DNA of 64,000 bases, from positions 25,090,499 to 25,154,498 of the forward strand of contig NC_080704.1 in assembly GCF_030445035.2 (NCBI RefSeq), given 5' to 3'. The position numbers and the translations under genes are program-made. Origin of the DNA: Dasypus novemcinctus. Its lineage: Eukaryota; Chordata; Mammalia; Cingulata; Dasypodidae. This document shows positions 23,415-36,295 of the stretch, one piece after another (positions within the stretch are counted from its first letter, which is position 1; every line of letters begins with the position of its first letter). The notes below the pieces were generated by a model that worked only from the letters and a program-made list of their open reading frames with translations, was not told the DNA's origin and searched no databases.

Positions 23415-24265
23415 ATAAGACAGTGTTTTGCCTCTTAACTGGTCTTGCTGCCGCATTCCTCTTTCCCCTCTAGTCTACTCTTTATACAGTAGCCGGAGTC
23501 AACTTTTAAAAATACAAGCATGTGTCAATGTTGTTCAAAATCCTCCAGTGGCTTCCCACCTCAGATTAAAAGTCAGAGTTCTTAAAATAGCCTTCAAAGA
23601 CTTAGGTCAGTCCTTCTTAGATATTGCTACACCTTAATCACCTGGGAATCTTTGAAAAATGCTGATGCCTGGGTCCCACACTCAGATTCTTATTAAACTG
23701 GTTTGTATTGCAGTCTGGAATTAGGGGTGTGTCAGATCTTCCCAGGTGACTCCATTGTGCATTGGCGTTTGAGATTCCCCTGCTACTACCATCCTCTGCC
23801 TTCCATGATATTACCATCCTCTTACCACTCTCTCCCTTGATTTCTCCATTCCAGCCACACTGGCCATCGCACCAGCCTCCACACTGTTCAATGATATTCT
23901 AGACTCAAGGTATTTTTTTCCTCACTCTTCCCTCAGCCTGGAATGCTCCTTTCAGGATACCCACATGTCCCCTTCCCTCCCTTTCATCAGGTTTCCCCTC
24001 AGGTCCCACTTGATGGCAAAGCCTGCCCTTGTCATCCTCCCCCTCAACTTGGAAGGGAGCCTCCTCTTTCTGTCTGCTTCATGATTCCCCATTGCGCTCA
24101 TGGCCACTTTTCCTACTATATGTTTGCGTCTTTATTTATGACGGTCTCCTCTGTCTAGAATGTACACCCTTTGAAGGTAGCCCTCTGGATAGTTCACTAC
24201 TTCATCCCCAGTGCCTAGAACAGTGCCTGGCCCGTAGGTTGAGCTCAACAAGTGTGTATTCATGA
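23415..24265 (+). mobile_element. L2 (LINE2) 3' portion, split by MER5A
   Basis: Phrases in L2 order: 'aaaatcctccagtggcttcc', 'aaaatagccttcaaagactt', then after the insert 'ccagccacactggccatcg', 'cctggaatgctcctttc', 'caggtcccacttgatggc' and the end 'agtgcctagaacagtgcctg'. Bases 23608-23775 are a MER5A insert. Confidence 0.75.
23608..23775 (+). mobile_element. MER5A-like hAT element nested in L2
   Basis: Contains 'ccttaatcacctgggaatc', 'tgctgatgcctgggtccc' and the inverted-type right end 'cttcccaggtgactcc', in MER5A order. The L2 reads on across it. Confidence 0.65.
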
Positions 24266-24519
24266 AGCATTTCACCGTCTAGTGGAGAATTTAGACCCAT
24301 AAGCAAGTAATCACAATACAACAGGGTAAGTCATTGTTAGAGAGTTTTAAACAGAATTCCTTTGGTAACATAATGCTTTTGATTCCCGATTCCATCCCGT
24401 TTCCCTCCCTCTGGGTCATTGTTTTCCAATTTGATCTTTAAACATCCCACTTTTCACACAGCCTCGTGACCCTCTGCCTACAAACCCACTCAAGCCCTCC
24501 TCCTCCCCCATGCTCCCCA

Positions 24520-24725
24520 GAATTACCATTTAGTGAGTGCTTCCTGGGTGTTAGGCTTTGTGTTAAGCACGTTGTAAATAGCATCGCATTTAACCCCCAC
24601 AACAACTCTGGGGAGATAGAATCATCCTCATCTTACAGATGAGGAAACTAAGGCACAGAGATGTTAGGAAACTTGCTGAAGACCAGATGGGTCTCACTTC
24701 AAAGCCGCACTCTCAATCACTCTGC
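24520..24725 (-). mobile_element. MIR SINE (antisense)
   Basis: Antisense MIR text: 'gtgttaagcacgttg', 'acaacaactctggggagat', 'cttacagatgaggaaactaa' and 'ggcacagagatgttagg'. Confidence 0.85.
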
Positions 24726-26690
24726 ATTTCTCTACACTGCCCTCAACATGGCCTCTCCTTTGTCAGTCCTAGCTTCATTTGACCTACTTGCTCCCCTCCC
24801 GGGCTCTTCAGGGCTGGATCTATGGGTATCCTTCCCAGCCTATGACATGTGGGCTCTCTTTTGATATTTTGGCCAATCACTAAGCATCCAGATATCAGAG
24901 CTGGTACCAAGGGGCAGGGAGTGGGTTTCCTGCCTTCTTGCAGTTTGATGAGACCTCTCTTTTGACTTTTTGTTGGGGCTGCCTTCTGTGCTCTATGAGG
25001 ACTGCTGACGTGCGTGTGCGCTGCTCACAGCATCTCCTCGAGAGGCCAGCTTCTCTGTGAGCCATGTGACTATCAGACAGACGTGGATGATGTCATGAAT
25101 ACTGGCCCTCAGTAAAATCTGTGCTGTTTATTTTTTTAGGAAAATGAAAGATTTCTTTTGGCCCCTTTTAAAGTCCTGGCATTTTGCTTGCATGTGAAAA
25201 TGCTCATAACTTTGCTTGATCAACTTTTGGAATTGGTGTGCATTTTCGTGATGTTTACAGCTGCCTTCATTACTACTGCCGAGGCCATGGCAATCACTGC
25301 AGACCATTCCAGTACACCATGCAGTTTCCACGTGGCTCTGCCTGGGTTCTCTCTGGCAGCCGCAGGGGCTTGCTTAGCCTTGAGCCAGACAGTGCCTGGG
25401 AGTTAATCACCGGGGATGGGAGCGGGGGCGGGGGGGGGGGGGGGCGACCATCAATCAATGAGAGATGGGAAGAGGTGGACAAATACCTCAACTTTCTTGC
25501 TGGCAGTCAGAAAGTTCTGAGGTATGTTCCGTGCTCTTTCTCCAAGAGCCTCCAATATGCTCATGCCCCAATAGCCCACAGCGGTAAATGGTTCATTAAT
25601 TCATTGCCAGCTGCTTTGCCTTTTCTGACGCACTTCCTCTTCCCTGGAGTGTTTCCTGGCACCACCTCCCACATAAACTACTTGCACCCAAATCCTCGGG
25701 GTCTGCTTCTGCGAAATCCTAAACTACCACAATTTCATACATTTTTATTTTGCCTCTAAGAAACATAAAAGAAAAATCCCTCCGAACAGCCACCAGCACC
25801 TTCTCAGCTGCTACTTGAATTGGGGGGACTCAGCAGCGGGGTAGAGACTGTCTCCTAATGTCTTGACAAGGGCTGAACACCTGCCTGTACACATCAGCCT
25901 TCCTGTCGATCACTAAGTTCTAGCTGTTTTTATAAGGCTCCTTATATAACTGTTTTGAAAGTCAATTTTGGTATATTTGATCATATTAGCCACCCGTTTG
26001 ATTCACAAAGATGGATGAAAACTTTGGCTTGACCAGTGTTTGATCTGGGGACACTGTTGCCTAGGAAACAGCTTGTGTGGGCATGGAATTAAGGATACTA
26101 GGCCTAATGCTACATATGAAAAGAGAACAGATTGCTTGGTAGAAGGAGGTGCATTAGATTTCTCAAGCAACTGGAGACGCTATTTAGTTCACTGGAAGAG
26201 GCCATTTTCTAGGCAGTTAGAGGAGTAAATGACTCAGTAAGAGATGCAGTTTGACAGAAGGGATTTCTGTAAGGGGATTTTCCATCACCTTATTCCAATT
26301 TCTTCCAGTTCAATTTGGTTGTGGGGGGAGCTTTGCTGTATACACCATGTATAGGGGAATGTTTGAGAAAGGAAAATAGACATACTAACCCCATATCATG
26401 TAGGTCATTTCTCCCTGCCCTACCGGATGGAAAGGGTTTCTGTAACAAAGGCACACAGATGAAATCTTAATTCTGTCTCTGTGTTCAGGGATAGCTGTTG
26501 AATCAATATCCTGAGCCTCAAGGAGGAAATAAAGAGCATTTATGCTGTGGACACAGCTAGACGTGTATATATTAGGATGTGTTGAACTCTCAGACCCTGG
26601 TAGCACAAAAGAGGCTCCATATTGCTTAGTGCTTCATGATCGGCTGAAAGTGTGAAGTGAGAGCATTCCTTCTATTAGTTTCTGCACCCA
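24726..26690. other. Mostly unassigned sequence with a G15 run and an LTR-like piece
   Basis: A run of 15 G lies at 25430-25444 after a G5 at 25424-25428. Bases 25640-25745 resemble an ERVL-type LTR end ('cacctcccacataaactac', 'tcggggtctgcttctg'), a theme seen again near 34200-34330. A 173-aa plus frame across 25238-25759 crosses both and is not a gene by any sign I can see. Confidence 0.35.
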
Positions 26691-26706
26691 AACAATCTTC
26701 CAGGGC

Positions 26707-26797
26707 AGGGGATGGGGCATAGCTCAGTGGTTGAGCTCCTGCTTCCCATGTATGAGGTGCTGGGTTCAATCTCTGGCACCTCCTCGAAAAAAAAAAA
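26707..26797 (+). mobile_element. DAS-I type tRNA-Ala monomer SINE
   Basis: A compact SINE that looks like a tRNA-Ala head with an A tail. A box TAGCTCAGTGG at 26720-26730, B-box-like GGTTCAATCTC at 26763-26773. An A run at 26787-26797 forms the tail. Target duplications TCTTCCAGGGC (26696-26706) and TCTCCCAGGGC (26798-26808) differ at one base. Confidence 0.85.
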
Positions 26798-26808
26798 TCT
26801 CCCAGGGC

Positions 26809-28199
26809 TGTTTAGCTTTTCCACCTACCTTGAAAGTGGATCATTCAGCAGCAAGTGCACCATGTGGAGTTTCATCACACTACAACACCGTGGAACTGGA
26901 TTTTGCAGACGCTTGCTTTTTACAGAGCTTCAGCATCCCTTGAAAACTGAGGTGTTGGTACTGCAGTCCCTAGAAATCATAAACCGACAGGTCTGAGGAT
27001 TAACATATCAGAGATGTTGTCTGTTCACAGATGACAAGGACTTTGATTAAGATTTTGGGACTTGGATAATGTTATAATTGCTTCAGGGTTTTTTTTTTGT
27101 GCTCTATCTAAAATGATAATGTTGTCTTGACTGTAGATGCTCGTCTCTCTCCTGGCTCATCATATGTGACCTTCTTCATCACATCTCAGCCTCTCCATTA
27201 ACCTTGTCTGGAGAGCAAACCCTAAACCTGATTTCTGTGTTTTCTCCAAATGTCTTAATTTGCACGCCATTGCTTCACGTTCTTAGGATGGTTTATTGTG
27301 AGGATTCTTTAGGATAATCACCACAAAATACACTGACATTATAAGGAAATATCTTCTTTAGAAGATGTCCATTTAGGGAAAAACTGTATGCATGTCAGCA
27401 TTTTAATTTTATTTTTTGGACAGGAATCTCTGATGTATCACCCTCTTCTTTGATTGCTTCACTCAAGAATTCTGAACCTGGGCAAAATAATTTTGGATGA
27501 TTTAGGATCACCAGGAATAGCAATGGGTCTGCTGAGTCTCTAGGCCCTATTGATGTAATCAAAGCAGCTTTGATTCCTTACATGCCTTGCAATCACTGTC
27601 TTTTTTGAGTACTTGGGTTTCCCTTTTTATGTTTTGATGTCTTCTCTCTCCCTGTTATCACAGTCAGTGCGTCTGTTTCTACCAATTACCTCCCTCTTCA
27701 AACTTGTAGCTATTAATCTTTTTTAAATATGGCAACAGGCACTAAGTTTGTGAAAACAACATGTAAAGTTAGAATCATAAATTCTGAATGAGGATGTGAG
27801 CTTTTTTTCTCTCTCTCTCTGAGTTAAGTATATGAGCTCAGTGCATGAATTTGGTGCCATCTATTTGGTTGCTCAGTCTTTTTTTTTTTTCCTTGTAATT
27901 TCATGACTATTGTCTGTGTAGTTGAATTAGCTAGATAGGTAATTACAGACAAGAAAATTGTGGCCATAATTGTGTGAGTTTTTAAAAATACTTCCCTCAT
28001 AGGTTATTTACTCTGAATTTAGAGACCATAGCACCATTTCTTTCCAATGCTTCCATTTGCTCGCCATTGCTTTTATTTTCTCAAGCCTTAATCCTCGCTG
28101 AGACCTTCAAGTGTGGTTCACTAAAGAGGTGGCTTCTATAGTTCTGACTGGAATTTTAGAGGTGTAGCTGATAAATTATTGCATATTAGGGAGGGCTAC
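26809..28199. other. Non-coding stretch, nothing assigned
   Basis: No gene and no repeat I can name. T-rich runs lie at 27090-27099 and 27879-27890. Confidence 0.35.
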
Positions 28200-28600
28200 T
28201 GTTGTAGAATTTGAGAGAGGTTAAATTATTTGTGTATAGAGAGGCCAGGACTCAGGAGTGATTTTGAGAAGGAAAAATGGTTTATTGACGGACGGCCGGA
28301 CTCGGGAGCTTTCTGTTTCAATCCCGAGCCCGGAACAAGATTTTTGAGTCCCTTTTATACAGAGAGGAAAGGCCAAATGGTCCTTTTGTTTCAGTTCTCA
28401 ATAGGCTTGAATTAGCATATATTTCCACATCTTCGGTAAGCTTTTAGCATGGACCTCAGGCATTCTACTGTAAGCTTTTAGCATATTTGGTTTGCATTTC
28501 CCCTGAATACTTAAAGTTTATAGACCTTGCATTGTTAAACTATTTCCTGGGACTGGAGTAGTTGCCATTGTTGCCAAGGGCAGGACTGCAGCCTCTTACA
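28200..28600 (-). mobile_element. Solo LTR of retroviral type (antisense)
   Basis: Read on minus this begins TGTAAGAGGC at 28600. It has a TATA box TATAAAAGG (28351-28359), then about 65 bases later an AATAAA signal (28281-28286), then a U5-like segment ending near 28200. That spacing and order fit a gammaretrovirus-like (ERV1) LTR. I saw no internal viral genes beside it and no clear target duplication, so bounds are approximate. Confidence 0.6.
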
Positions 28601-29146
28601 GTTTCACACCCTCAAGTCAGAGAGCTTAGGTTATCTCTGAAGAGACAAAGAGCCTCCCACCCATAGCCCACATCACTACCACTTAGCAGATGTTCTCTTT
28701 TGAATCAGCAGGCCCACTTGATAGTTGAAGATGGTTATAATGGACTTTCTGGTTGGGATTTTGGACCCCATTCACCTGCAGAACCCAAACCCTTTGAAGG
28801 TTTTTTTGGGTAATGGTTAGGCCTATGGCTTTATTGAACAAAGAAAACGAAAAAACTCCACAATTGTCTTTATGGGTGTATTTTTCTTCCTAAATTTCTT
28901 TGTATGTTTAAGCCAAAAGTGCCTTTAGTGCTGTGGAATTTGATATAAAAGGCCTCACAGGTCTTCTACCGCAAGGAGCACAATTTACAGATGGCCATGC
29001 AGAAGCTCTGAGGTTAAATGATCCAGTCAAGTCCCAACCCCTAGTTAGTCAGCGACAGAGATGGGACAGAACTGGGTCCCCAGATTAGTTTTGTTATCCA
29101 GTGTTTTTAGTCCTTCAGTCACACTGCTCTTCCTCGTGAATTTTAG

Positions 29147-29490
29147 ATGCTGCACAGGCAGAAACACATTTGTAAAGTGCAGGCTGGCTTTATTGCAATG
29201 AGTTCCTCATGGGTTCTGGAATGGTGGGAGGCCCTGCACTCATCCCACTTCAGATTCCAGATTTACTCAGTCAAGGACCAGAGACTTTGTAGAGAAGAGG
29301 GGGTCACAGGTATAGAAAGAAGAACAGGTGCGGCAGATCTCAGCAGATCTTCCTTTGATCCCTTTGACCCTGGCAACAAGGTTGGGTTTTGCTGGCCTAG
29401 GAGAGCTTCATTTTGTGGGGTGACTGAACGTTTTATAATTGGCTAATGTGACCATTCAGGCAGACCACAGGCAGCGTATACTCTTACTTA
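29147..29490 (-). mobile_element. Possible second LTR (antisense)
   Basis: On the minus strand there is a CCAAT-like motif and TATAAAA near 29430-29445 and an AATAAA near 29187-29193. The spacing is longer than usual and I cannot match a family, so this is tentative. Confidence 0.25.
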
Positions 29491-29584
29491 CAGGAAATAT
29501 TTACAAATACCTGGGACTCCCTGGCTCCTGAGTCAAACAGCAGACTGCATCCTCACCCAGGGAAAGAAGAAGATTCAGGGTCCC

Positions 29585-29865
29585 GGCAGTGTTGCCTAGT
29601 GGTTAGGCATGCAGACTCAGAGGGCACGACTGTCTGAGTTTGACTCTCTCATCTGCCCCTCAGATGCTGAGAGACCTTGGGAAAGTTATTTTAACCTCTC
29701 AGTACCTCCATTTCCCCATCTGTAAAATGGGTATAATAATAGTACCTATATAGAGGGTCCTTGGGAGGATTAAATGAGTGGCTATTTGAAAGTACTAGAA
29801 CAGTACAGAAGAGCACTTGGCATAAGGTAAGGGCAATAGAAGTGTTAGCTGTTACTCTCAGGTTT
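29585..29865 (+). mobile_element. MIR SINE
   Basis: Plus-strand MIR: 'gcctagtggttaggcatgc' with a tRNA-like A box, then 'gaccttgggaaagttatt', 'ccccatctgtaaaatggg' and 'gaggattaaatgagtgg'. Nearly full length. Confidence 0.9.
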
Positions 29866-30189
29866 CCTTCTTTTCCAACCTCTCATTTCCATGCAGGCTC
29901 CACTTAGGGAAGATGCTCATATGTGAAGAAATAATGAGCTTTGGGAATGGACGTGTAAATAAAAGTGCAAGGTATGAAATTGCTAAACGTTTTTTTCCAT
30001 TGGGGTTATAGCTCCAATTCTGTTACTATATAGACATAAATTAACTACAAGAAGCTAATATTTCTCCAGAATGGTTATAGAAAGGGTTCTGCTAATAAAT
30101 CCTATCTTCTATTTAGTCTTAGAGAGTAAAAAATCCTAACAATTTTATAGAGTTCATAATATACAAAATACTCTTGTATATATTCCTTA

Positions 30190-30325
30190 ATCTGGTGCTT
30201 ACAACCCTTTGTTGTGATAGTATTTGCCCCATTTTACAGGCAAGGATTTTGAGGCTCAGAAAGTTTACATGGATCAACCTGAAATAAATTGCCAGCAAGT
30301 CTGGACTCGAACTCAGGTTTTCAGT
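30190..30325 (-). mobile_element. MIR SINE fragment (antisense)
   Basis: Antisense MIR phrases: 'ccccattttacaggcaagg', 'ttttgaggctcagaaagt' and 'gtctggactcgaactcag'. Confidence 0.75.
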
Positions 30326-31639
30326 CCCTTGTATCCATTGAAAATTTGTCTCATTCATCCAGAGACAAACAGTTTTCAAGGAATCCTAATATGTTTGCTT
30401 CAAACCAGAAAACTAAGAAAACTTGGTCTTTCTATGATAACGCGAAAGATACTTCAGGATATGGTAACATGAACCACCATGTGAACATTTATTATTGTGG
30501 AATATTACTGCAGAACAGTTCTGGCCCTTAGAATTTTCTGGTAGTACGCATGCTGGATAAATGGAAACTACCAGGGTGAATAATAACTTGTGATTAGAGA
30601 CTAGACACGAAGCTGGTTTTATTATTTAACTGTCGTAGTATATTTTGAGGGAGAAGTGATTTCATCATTTGTGTGTGTGTGTGTGTATAGTGCAGTTGGT
30701 AAACTTGCCATTAGAACTGACGCAGGAGAGGAACAGCAGAGAGGGTCAGTGATGGAAAGCATGTGTCTGTTTAACGGAAAACCTCACTCAGTAAATCCTG
30801 TTTTTGCTTCAGAAATTGTCACCATGAACCCAGGTGCTGATCCACGCATATAAACAGTCTGCAAGCAGCGGCCTGCTTGATGCTTTCAGAACTCCTCCCC
30901 GTAAGATTATCAGATAAACGTAATAGGATTTTTGCTTCTATTACAAGATAATTTGAATCTAAATGGTCCCCTTTCCTCCTCTCATGTTCTGATTACAATA
31001 ACCAAGCTTGCTTTATCTTATTTGGGGCTCTTAAAAACGCTTCCAATACCTGTTTTCCTGCATACTTTATTCCCTAGACAGAGAGAGAGATTTGATTTTT
31101 ATTAGCTGAGCTCTGTGAGTCATTCTGCTAACTGGCACCACCAACCACCTCCCCACCGGACTGGCCTTTGCCGAGGGCTCTAAATTTAGAAAGGGAATGA
31201 GATTGCCTCTGGGTTACATAAGGAGGCAAGGCGGTTATTTTTAGAACGCCATTATACCTAGAGAGCCCTGTGCTGCTATCTGATTTGTTAACCACAGAAT
31301 CCCTCAGGACCAAATGACATTTGCAGTTTTGTTTACCTACAGTTCTTCATGCTTATTTCATCCACACCGTAAACACACTGGAAATCAGTTTGTGTTCAAA
31401 CACGATGCCAATATTTTTTTTCACTGCCTCCTGTATTTGAGGAAACCTCCCGAAAATTCATTCTAATTTTGTCTCTCTCTCTCTCTTTTTTGTGGAAGAA
31501 TGAAAAGTCTTTTGGTGCTCCTTTTCTAAGGCTGCTGTCAGAGCTGATGATGGTACATGTCTGTCTATCAATGATACTTTGTGTTTTTCTCACCCAGGCT
31601 CACATTTTTGGCTTTCTTTTGCAAAGGGATTGTTGCAGC
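30326..31639. other. Non-coding stretch with a GT microsatellite
   Basis: A (GT)n run lies at 30670-30686 and a CT-rich run at 31472-31487. No gene. A CpG-poor unique-looking stretch at 30860-31470 shows no repeat I can name. Confidence 0.35.
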
Positions 31640-31775
31640 TGATTGGGAAAATAAAAGGGGTGTGTGTGTAGGGAGTGGGGTATATAGGAACATCGTGTAT
31701 TTTTTAATGTAACATTTTGTGTTATCTATGCATCTTTTAAAAAAAGATAATAAAAGGTTTTTTAAAAATGACATG
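31640..31775 (+). mobile_element. L1 3' end, short copy of a different subtype
   Basis: Phrases 'agggagtggggtatatag' and 'tttttaatgtaacatttt' followed by an A-rich tail fit a variant armadillo L1 3' end, different from the G-rich subtype. Target duplication not resolved. Confidence 0.45.
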
Positions 31776-34447
31776 GGAGAGCAGAGGAGTTAGAAAAAAA
31801 ACAAAAACAAAATATTAGGAGGCATGCTGATGTTTGGGCAGAGAATGGATGGATGTGGTAGTGGCTAGAGAGGGAAACTGGAGAGCGGCAGTTGTTTGCT
31901 TGTTGGTATACCTCCATCGTTTCCCAGCCCAGTGTCAAAAGACAGTACTAGCCCTTTTCTGCTCTTCTAGGTTGTATTTTAGCAGTCAAGTTCATCCACT
32001 TCTTTGGAATTTTTAATACTACCACGGCAGTAAAAATTTTTTAAAAGACATTGGATGATCATATGGCTAATTGCCTAGGAAGTCTGTCTCCTTCAAGTTA
32101 CATTTCTTTCTGCAATCAGTGCAGGTAGCTGAGGTGTTTAGCTGGGGTATACACGCAGAACAAAGACAGTGCTGTACAAAGGAGAAGTGAATGGTGCACA
32201 TGAATGTGAGGGTATTCCTAGAAGTCACATTAGAACTGCTTGCTGAAATAATCCTCCGAGACATTGCTAACACGTTAGTATTTTGCAGTGGTTCTGGGAC
32301 GCAAGGAGCCAGGCTGTAGAGCAGTGGCCCAGGGGGCTCCCTCTCAGTGACCCTTGTTTTCTTCCTGAGGGAGTGGCTGAGGACAGAATCTTTACTTGCT
32401 AATCCATTCTCTATCCTTGCTGAAAAAAATTATTTTCTAACACACAGATCCAATCATGTCATCTAACTTGTTCCAACGCAATTTGGTTATTACAGCCCCT
32501 AAATAGTGAAGGTAACTAAATGGCAACTAAATAAAAATCAACTTATCTGTTTCTCAACAGATGATTTACATAAAGATGGAAAGAGGCTGGATAATGTGTG
32601 AAATAAGTCACAAGATTTCTCACATACGTAAAAAGGAGAGAGATGAACCTTCTGACAGAATATAACATTACTAAATAGAATACTTGATTCATCCTAGTCA
32701 GTGCCACTTCTCCCAGTGGGAGTGGCTGCACCTGAGCTCAGCTTCCCATAAAAGAAGTAGGACAGTTCTGTCCATAGCTGGACAAAAGGGGCTGTAGCTT
32801 CCCACGGGCCCCAGGTGGTGATCCCAGACAACTCCTGCAAACAGTGGGAGCCAAATCCAGATGGTTTAATGCCCAGTAGTGTGTTTGTGTCCTAACAAGG
32901 CTACCTTCTCATGTTTGCTCTAAGACTGAGAGTGAAAGGGGGCAGGGTCTTTTTCTTGGAATGCATACCCATACCTTGGCTCTGGGATGTTTCTCCATGT
33001 GGCTTATGGGAGGGTGGGAAATGTATGCCTCTCTTCTCATTTGACCCTGACTTTGTGAGTTTTTGCCTTCTCTTTTATGTTGTGACATTGCAGAATATGT
33101 TCTAAGCCCCTCAACAAAAGAGGTGACAATCATAGATGGGTCCACCTGGCATATCAGTTGAGGAGAATTCCAATTGTTCAGATATGGGCTTTTGGAAACA
33201 GCCCAAATGGTTGAGTTGGCCACCCTGAAAATAGGATCTATCCCTCCAGGGGGTGAAGAAAAGGCATGGGGAGGGCTGGCAAGCAAGATCTTTTGAGGTT
33301 GAGGGAAGTCCACTGGATGATCATGGTGATCTCGAGTCACCAGCGTCTGTGAGAGGACAGCACAGGCCCCTCAGCCCAGGAATGGCCCATGACCCAAGGC
33401 TTTGTTGTCCATCTGCAGATTACTAGGATTTGGAGCAGCTGGTCATTTGGAAATCCTTAAGCGGTGGGCTCACTGTGTGAGAGAAGAATCTTGGGCACTG
33501 AAGGGTGGTGGTAAGTGGCTGCAACAGCCCATCCTCCTTGCTGAAGAGACTGAAAGCACTGAGTTCTAAGGACTGAGGATGGAGAGAAAGGCTCCACTCC
33601 ACACTGCTTTCTGGGCAGCTGGAATATTCTAAACTTAGCACCTAGGAGTTGCTTGGGGAAAAAATGCAATACAGATAGAAACAGAAAAGTACCAGGGAAG
33701 ATATTCAAGCGCCTTTCTAGCTAGTGCCTACTCCTGGCTAGGGAAATTGCCATAAGCTTGATGGCTTGTTTCCATCTGGAAAGCTGAATGTAGGGCAGTA
33801 GACAGGGTTAAACAGAGCACCCCTTACTGCAAAATAAATTGCTAGAGTGAATGTACTGCACAGCTCTTGAGCCCACCTCATATCCTCTTGGCCCACCTTT
33901 CTTCTTGTGGTGGCAACCAACTATGTGCAGGGGAAAATTGACAACACCCTACCTTAGCTACAGCAAATAGTGATCCAGGTTTTCCCCTGAAGCCTGTCTG
34001 TGGGGTTCTGCACAAAACTGAAGGGTGTTAAGCCCCATGGGAAATTCCTTGACCATTGGCTGATGGTAGTCAGTAGATAAATCTTAGTCCCTAAGGCAGA
34101 CACTTCTGCAGTGTATTCTACATGGCCTCTCAGGATCTCCAGAAGGATTGACCACCAGTTGCTTACAGTGGTGATGGTTGAATAACGTGCCCTTACATTG
34201 GCTTCCTATCCTCCCTGTTTCACTCGTCCTAGTACCCCTACTTCTGTTTCTTGGGATCACTTCCCACAATAAACTACCTGTATGCAAGCCATCACCTCAG
34301 GCTCAGTTTTTGTGGGGAGCTAAAATTGAGAAGAGGCACTCTTGTGTAACCTACTGTAGAACTGGATGCATGGGAGCTGAGCAGACCTCTCTGAAATTTT
34401 GAGCCTATTTGGAGAGAGACTGCCATTTTGGTAAAGTCCCTCTAGCT
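31776..34447. other. Unassigned, possibly ERVL relic
   Basis: The right part (34190-34330) has an LTR-like end with AATAAA at 34268-34273 ('cccacaataaactacctg'). The sequence before it, from about 32750, could be decayed retroviral interior, since it runs into that end without a clear break, but I see no protein motif that proves it. A 143-aa minus frame at 32909-33340 has no family I recognise. Confidence 0.25.
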
Positions 34448-34625
34448 CAGGGTTTCTGACGATGCGTTGCTATAGGTGGCTGTCCTGTGCCATTGTAGGA
34501 TGTTTAGCAGCACCCTTGACCTCTTATAATTGCACCTCCCCCCCCCCACTATAACAATCAAAAGTGTTTCCGGACACTGCCACATGTCTCTGAGGGGATA
34601 AATCACTCTTGGTTGAGAAGCACTG
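34448..34625 (-). mobile_element. MER20 hAT element (antisense)
   Basis: Antisense MER20 phrases: 'ggctgtcctgtgccattgta', 'ggatgtttagcagcaccc', a C-run, then 'ggttgagaagcactg'. One of five copies in the window. Confidence 0.75.
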
Positions 34626-35635
34626 CTGTAGTGGAATGCAAACTCACATTGCATGTCCAGCAGGCTGTCCGGGTCTCAGCATGTCTCTCTCTGGGATAAT
34701 AGGAGGATTGGGACTTGTGGTTGCCCTCTCTCCTGACCCTGGCTTGTAAATTTCCCCTTTGCCAATAAAGCCTATATCCCTTAACTAATATCATGTGGTA
34801 TTGTGGAATTTGTGCCAAACCCTGGTGCTCAACTAACAGTGAGTCAGATGGGAAACAGCTTGTATGAAAATGGTGGCCATGAAAAAAATGTGTGTGGATA
34901 CTTGCAGACATACACGTGTAAACATTTGCATACAGCCTCAGGGGCTGCATAGACCCCTGAAAACCATTCATGGGCTTCCTGGGGCCCACAAATCGCAGGT
35001 TGATAAAGTCTGTGCAGGTAGAGGTTTTTTTTTGGTCTTGCTTTTCCTAAGTAGAGAACAAATTTGGATCACAGAAATGGTCTGTTTATTCTACTTGCCC
35101 AAATGAGTGTATACATCTGGATTTTGAATCCCTAGACAGTGCTCCTCTTACTGATCCATTCAAGCAGGAGGTGCTAATCGACTCCAACTGTTTTCATTTT
35201 CATTGTCAGGTGGGCAAATGTCTTTCTCCTAAAAAGAAAACACTTGGCCTGTCCTAAATTATCTTTTATCAAGGGCCTGTCCCACCTTCAAATTATTCTC
35301 CTGCCCTTCCTCTCTAATACCACAGACACATATCTCTGACCTTCCCAGGGGAGATGACAGATTCATTCTGAAGTAGCCTGGAAGAATTTACTTTCATTAT
35401 GTACTTAAACTATTGAGAATTAGGGTTCAGTATTTGAAATTTGTGATCCTAAGACCAATACATGTGTGTGTATTGTGTGGGGGTGTGGGAGCACGGTGGG
35501 AGGGTGGCAGGAGGGGTACCTGGCAATAATCTGACATAACAGTGGTAGGTCTCTTAATGAGATATAGTTTTTAACCTTTCATTAATTTTTTTCCAGTTTC
35601 TAAGATAAAGGAAAATACCACAATTTTCACCATTG
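34626..35635. other. Non-coding stretch, nothing assigned
   Basis: An AATAAAG near 34764-34770 could belong to an old LTR. No gene seen. Confidence 0.3.
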
Positions 35636-35639
35636 TGAA

Positions 35640-36050
35640 AATTTCCCTTTTCCTTCCATAGTGTAGTGATTTTGCTAGGAAGCAGCTGTCCAGTCAGGGA
35701 CTACATTTCCCAGATGCCTTTGCATCTAGTAGAGGCCCTGCTAGTCTGGCCGATTGAATGTAAATAGAAATTACCTACACATATCTGGGCTTAATCCTTA
35801 GAAACTTCTCATGGGCTCCTCCACTCTCTTTCCTCTCCCATCTGACAGCTGGATGTCAGCACCTAAGGAGATCTTGGAAGCCTCTTGTTGAAGAAGGCAG
35901 AACCTTTTCAAGCTTTGAACTTCAATGACTCTGTGGAGCAGAAGCTCATCTTAATTCACCTTCAACCTCTTATTGGACTTCTCATGAACCAGAAATGAAC
36001 TTCTATTATGTGGGACTTTGGGATTTATTTTAACAGCAGCCAGTATTCTT
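35640..36050 (+). mobile_element. Ancient LTR-like interspersed repeat
   Basis: Phrases 'actacatttcccagatgcc', 'ggctcctccactctc', 'ttggaagcctcttgttgaa' and the end 'gggatttattttaacagcag' follow a common old mammalian repeat I know by text but not by exact name. Confidence 0.4.
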
Positions 36051-36129
36051 TCCACTTAATGGCACACTTAAAATATGCCACACACTAATTTTTTTTACAT
36101 ACCTTCTCTGTTTTACTTCTGATCACATG

Positions 36130-36295
36130 CCAATACTATAAATGTACCCATTGTCCTCATTTTATAGATGAAAAAACTAGACAGGTTTTTTGTAGCTTTT
36201 TTTATGGTCACACAATAAGTAAATGGTTGAAGTTGGGTTCAAACCTGGTCAGTCCATCTCCAGAATCTGTGTTTCTAATCATATTATCATACTAT
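36130..36295 (-). mobile_element. MIR SINE (antisense)
   Basis: Antisense MIR: 'tcctcattttatagatgaaa', 'atggtcacacaataagtaa' and 'ttgggttcaaacctggtc'. Confidence 0.7.

Noticed and set aside
25238..25759. 173-aa plus-strand open frame with a glycine run
   Set aside because: The glycines come from a G homopolymer, and the distal part is an LTR-like fragment; no domain is visible.
26707..26797. Functional tRNA-Ala gene
   Set aside because: The A and B boxes are tRNA-like, but an A tail and target duplication show a SINE, and the cloverleaf is incomplete.
32909..33340. 143-aa minus-strand open frame
   Set aside because: I considered a retroviral or cellular gene fragment, but no motif supports either.
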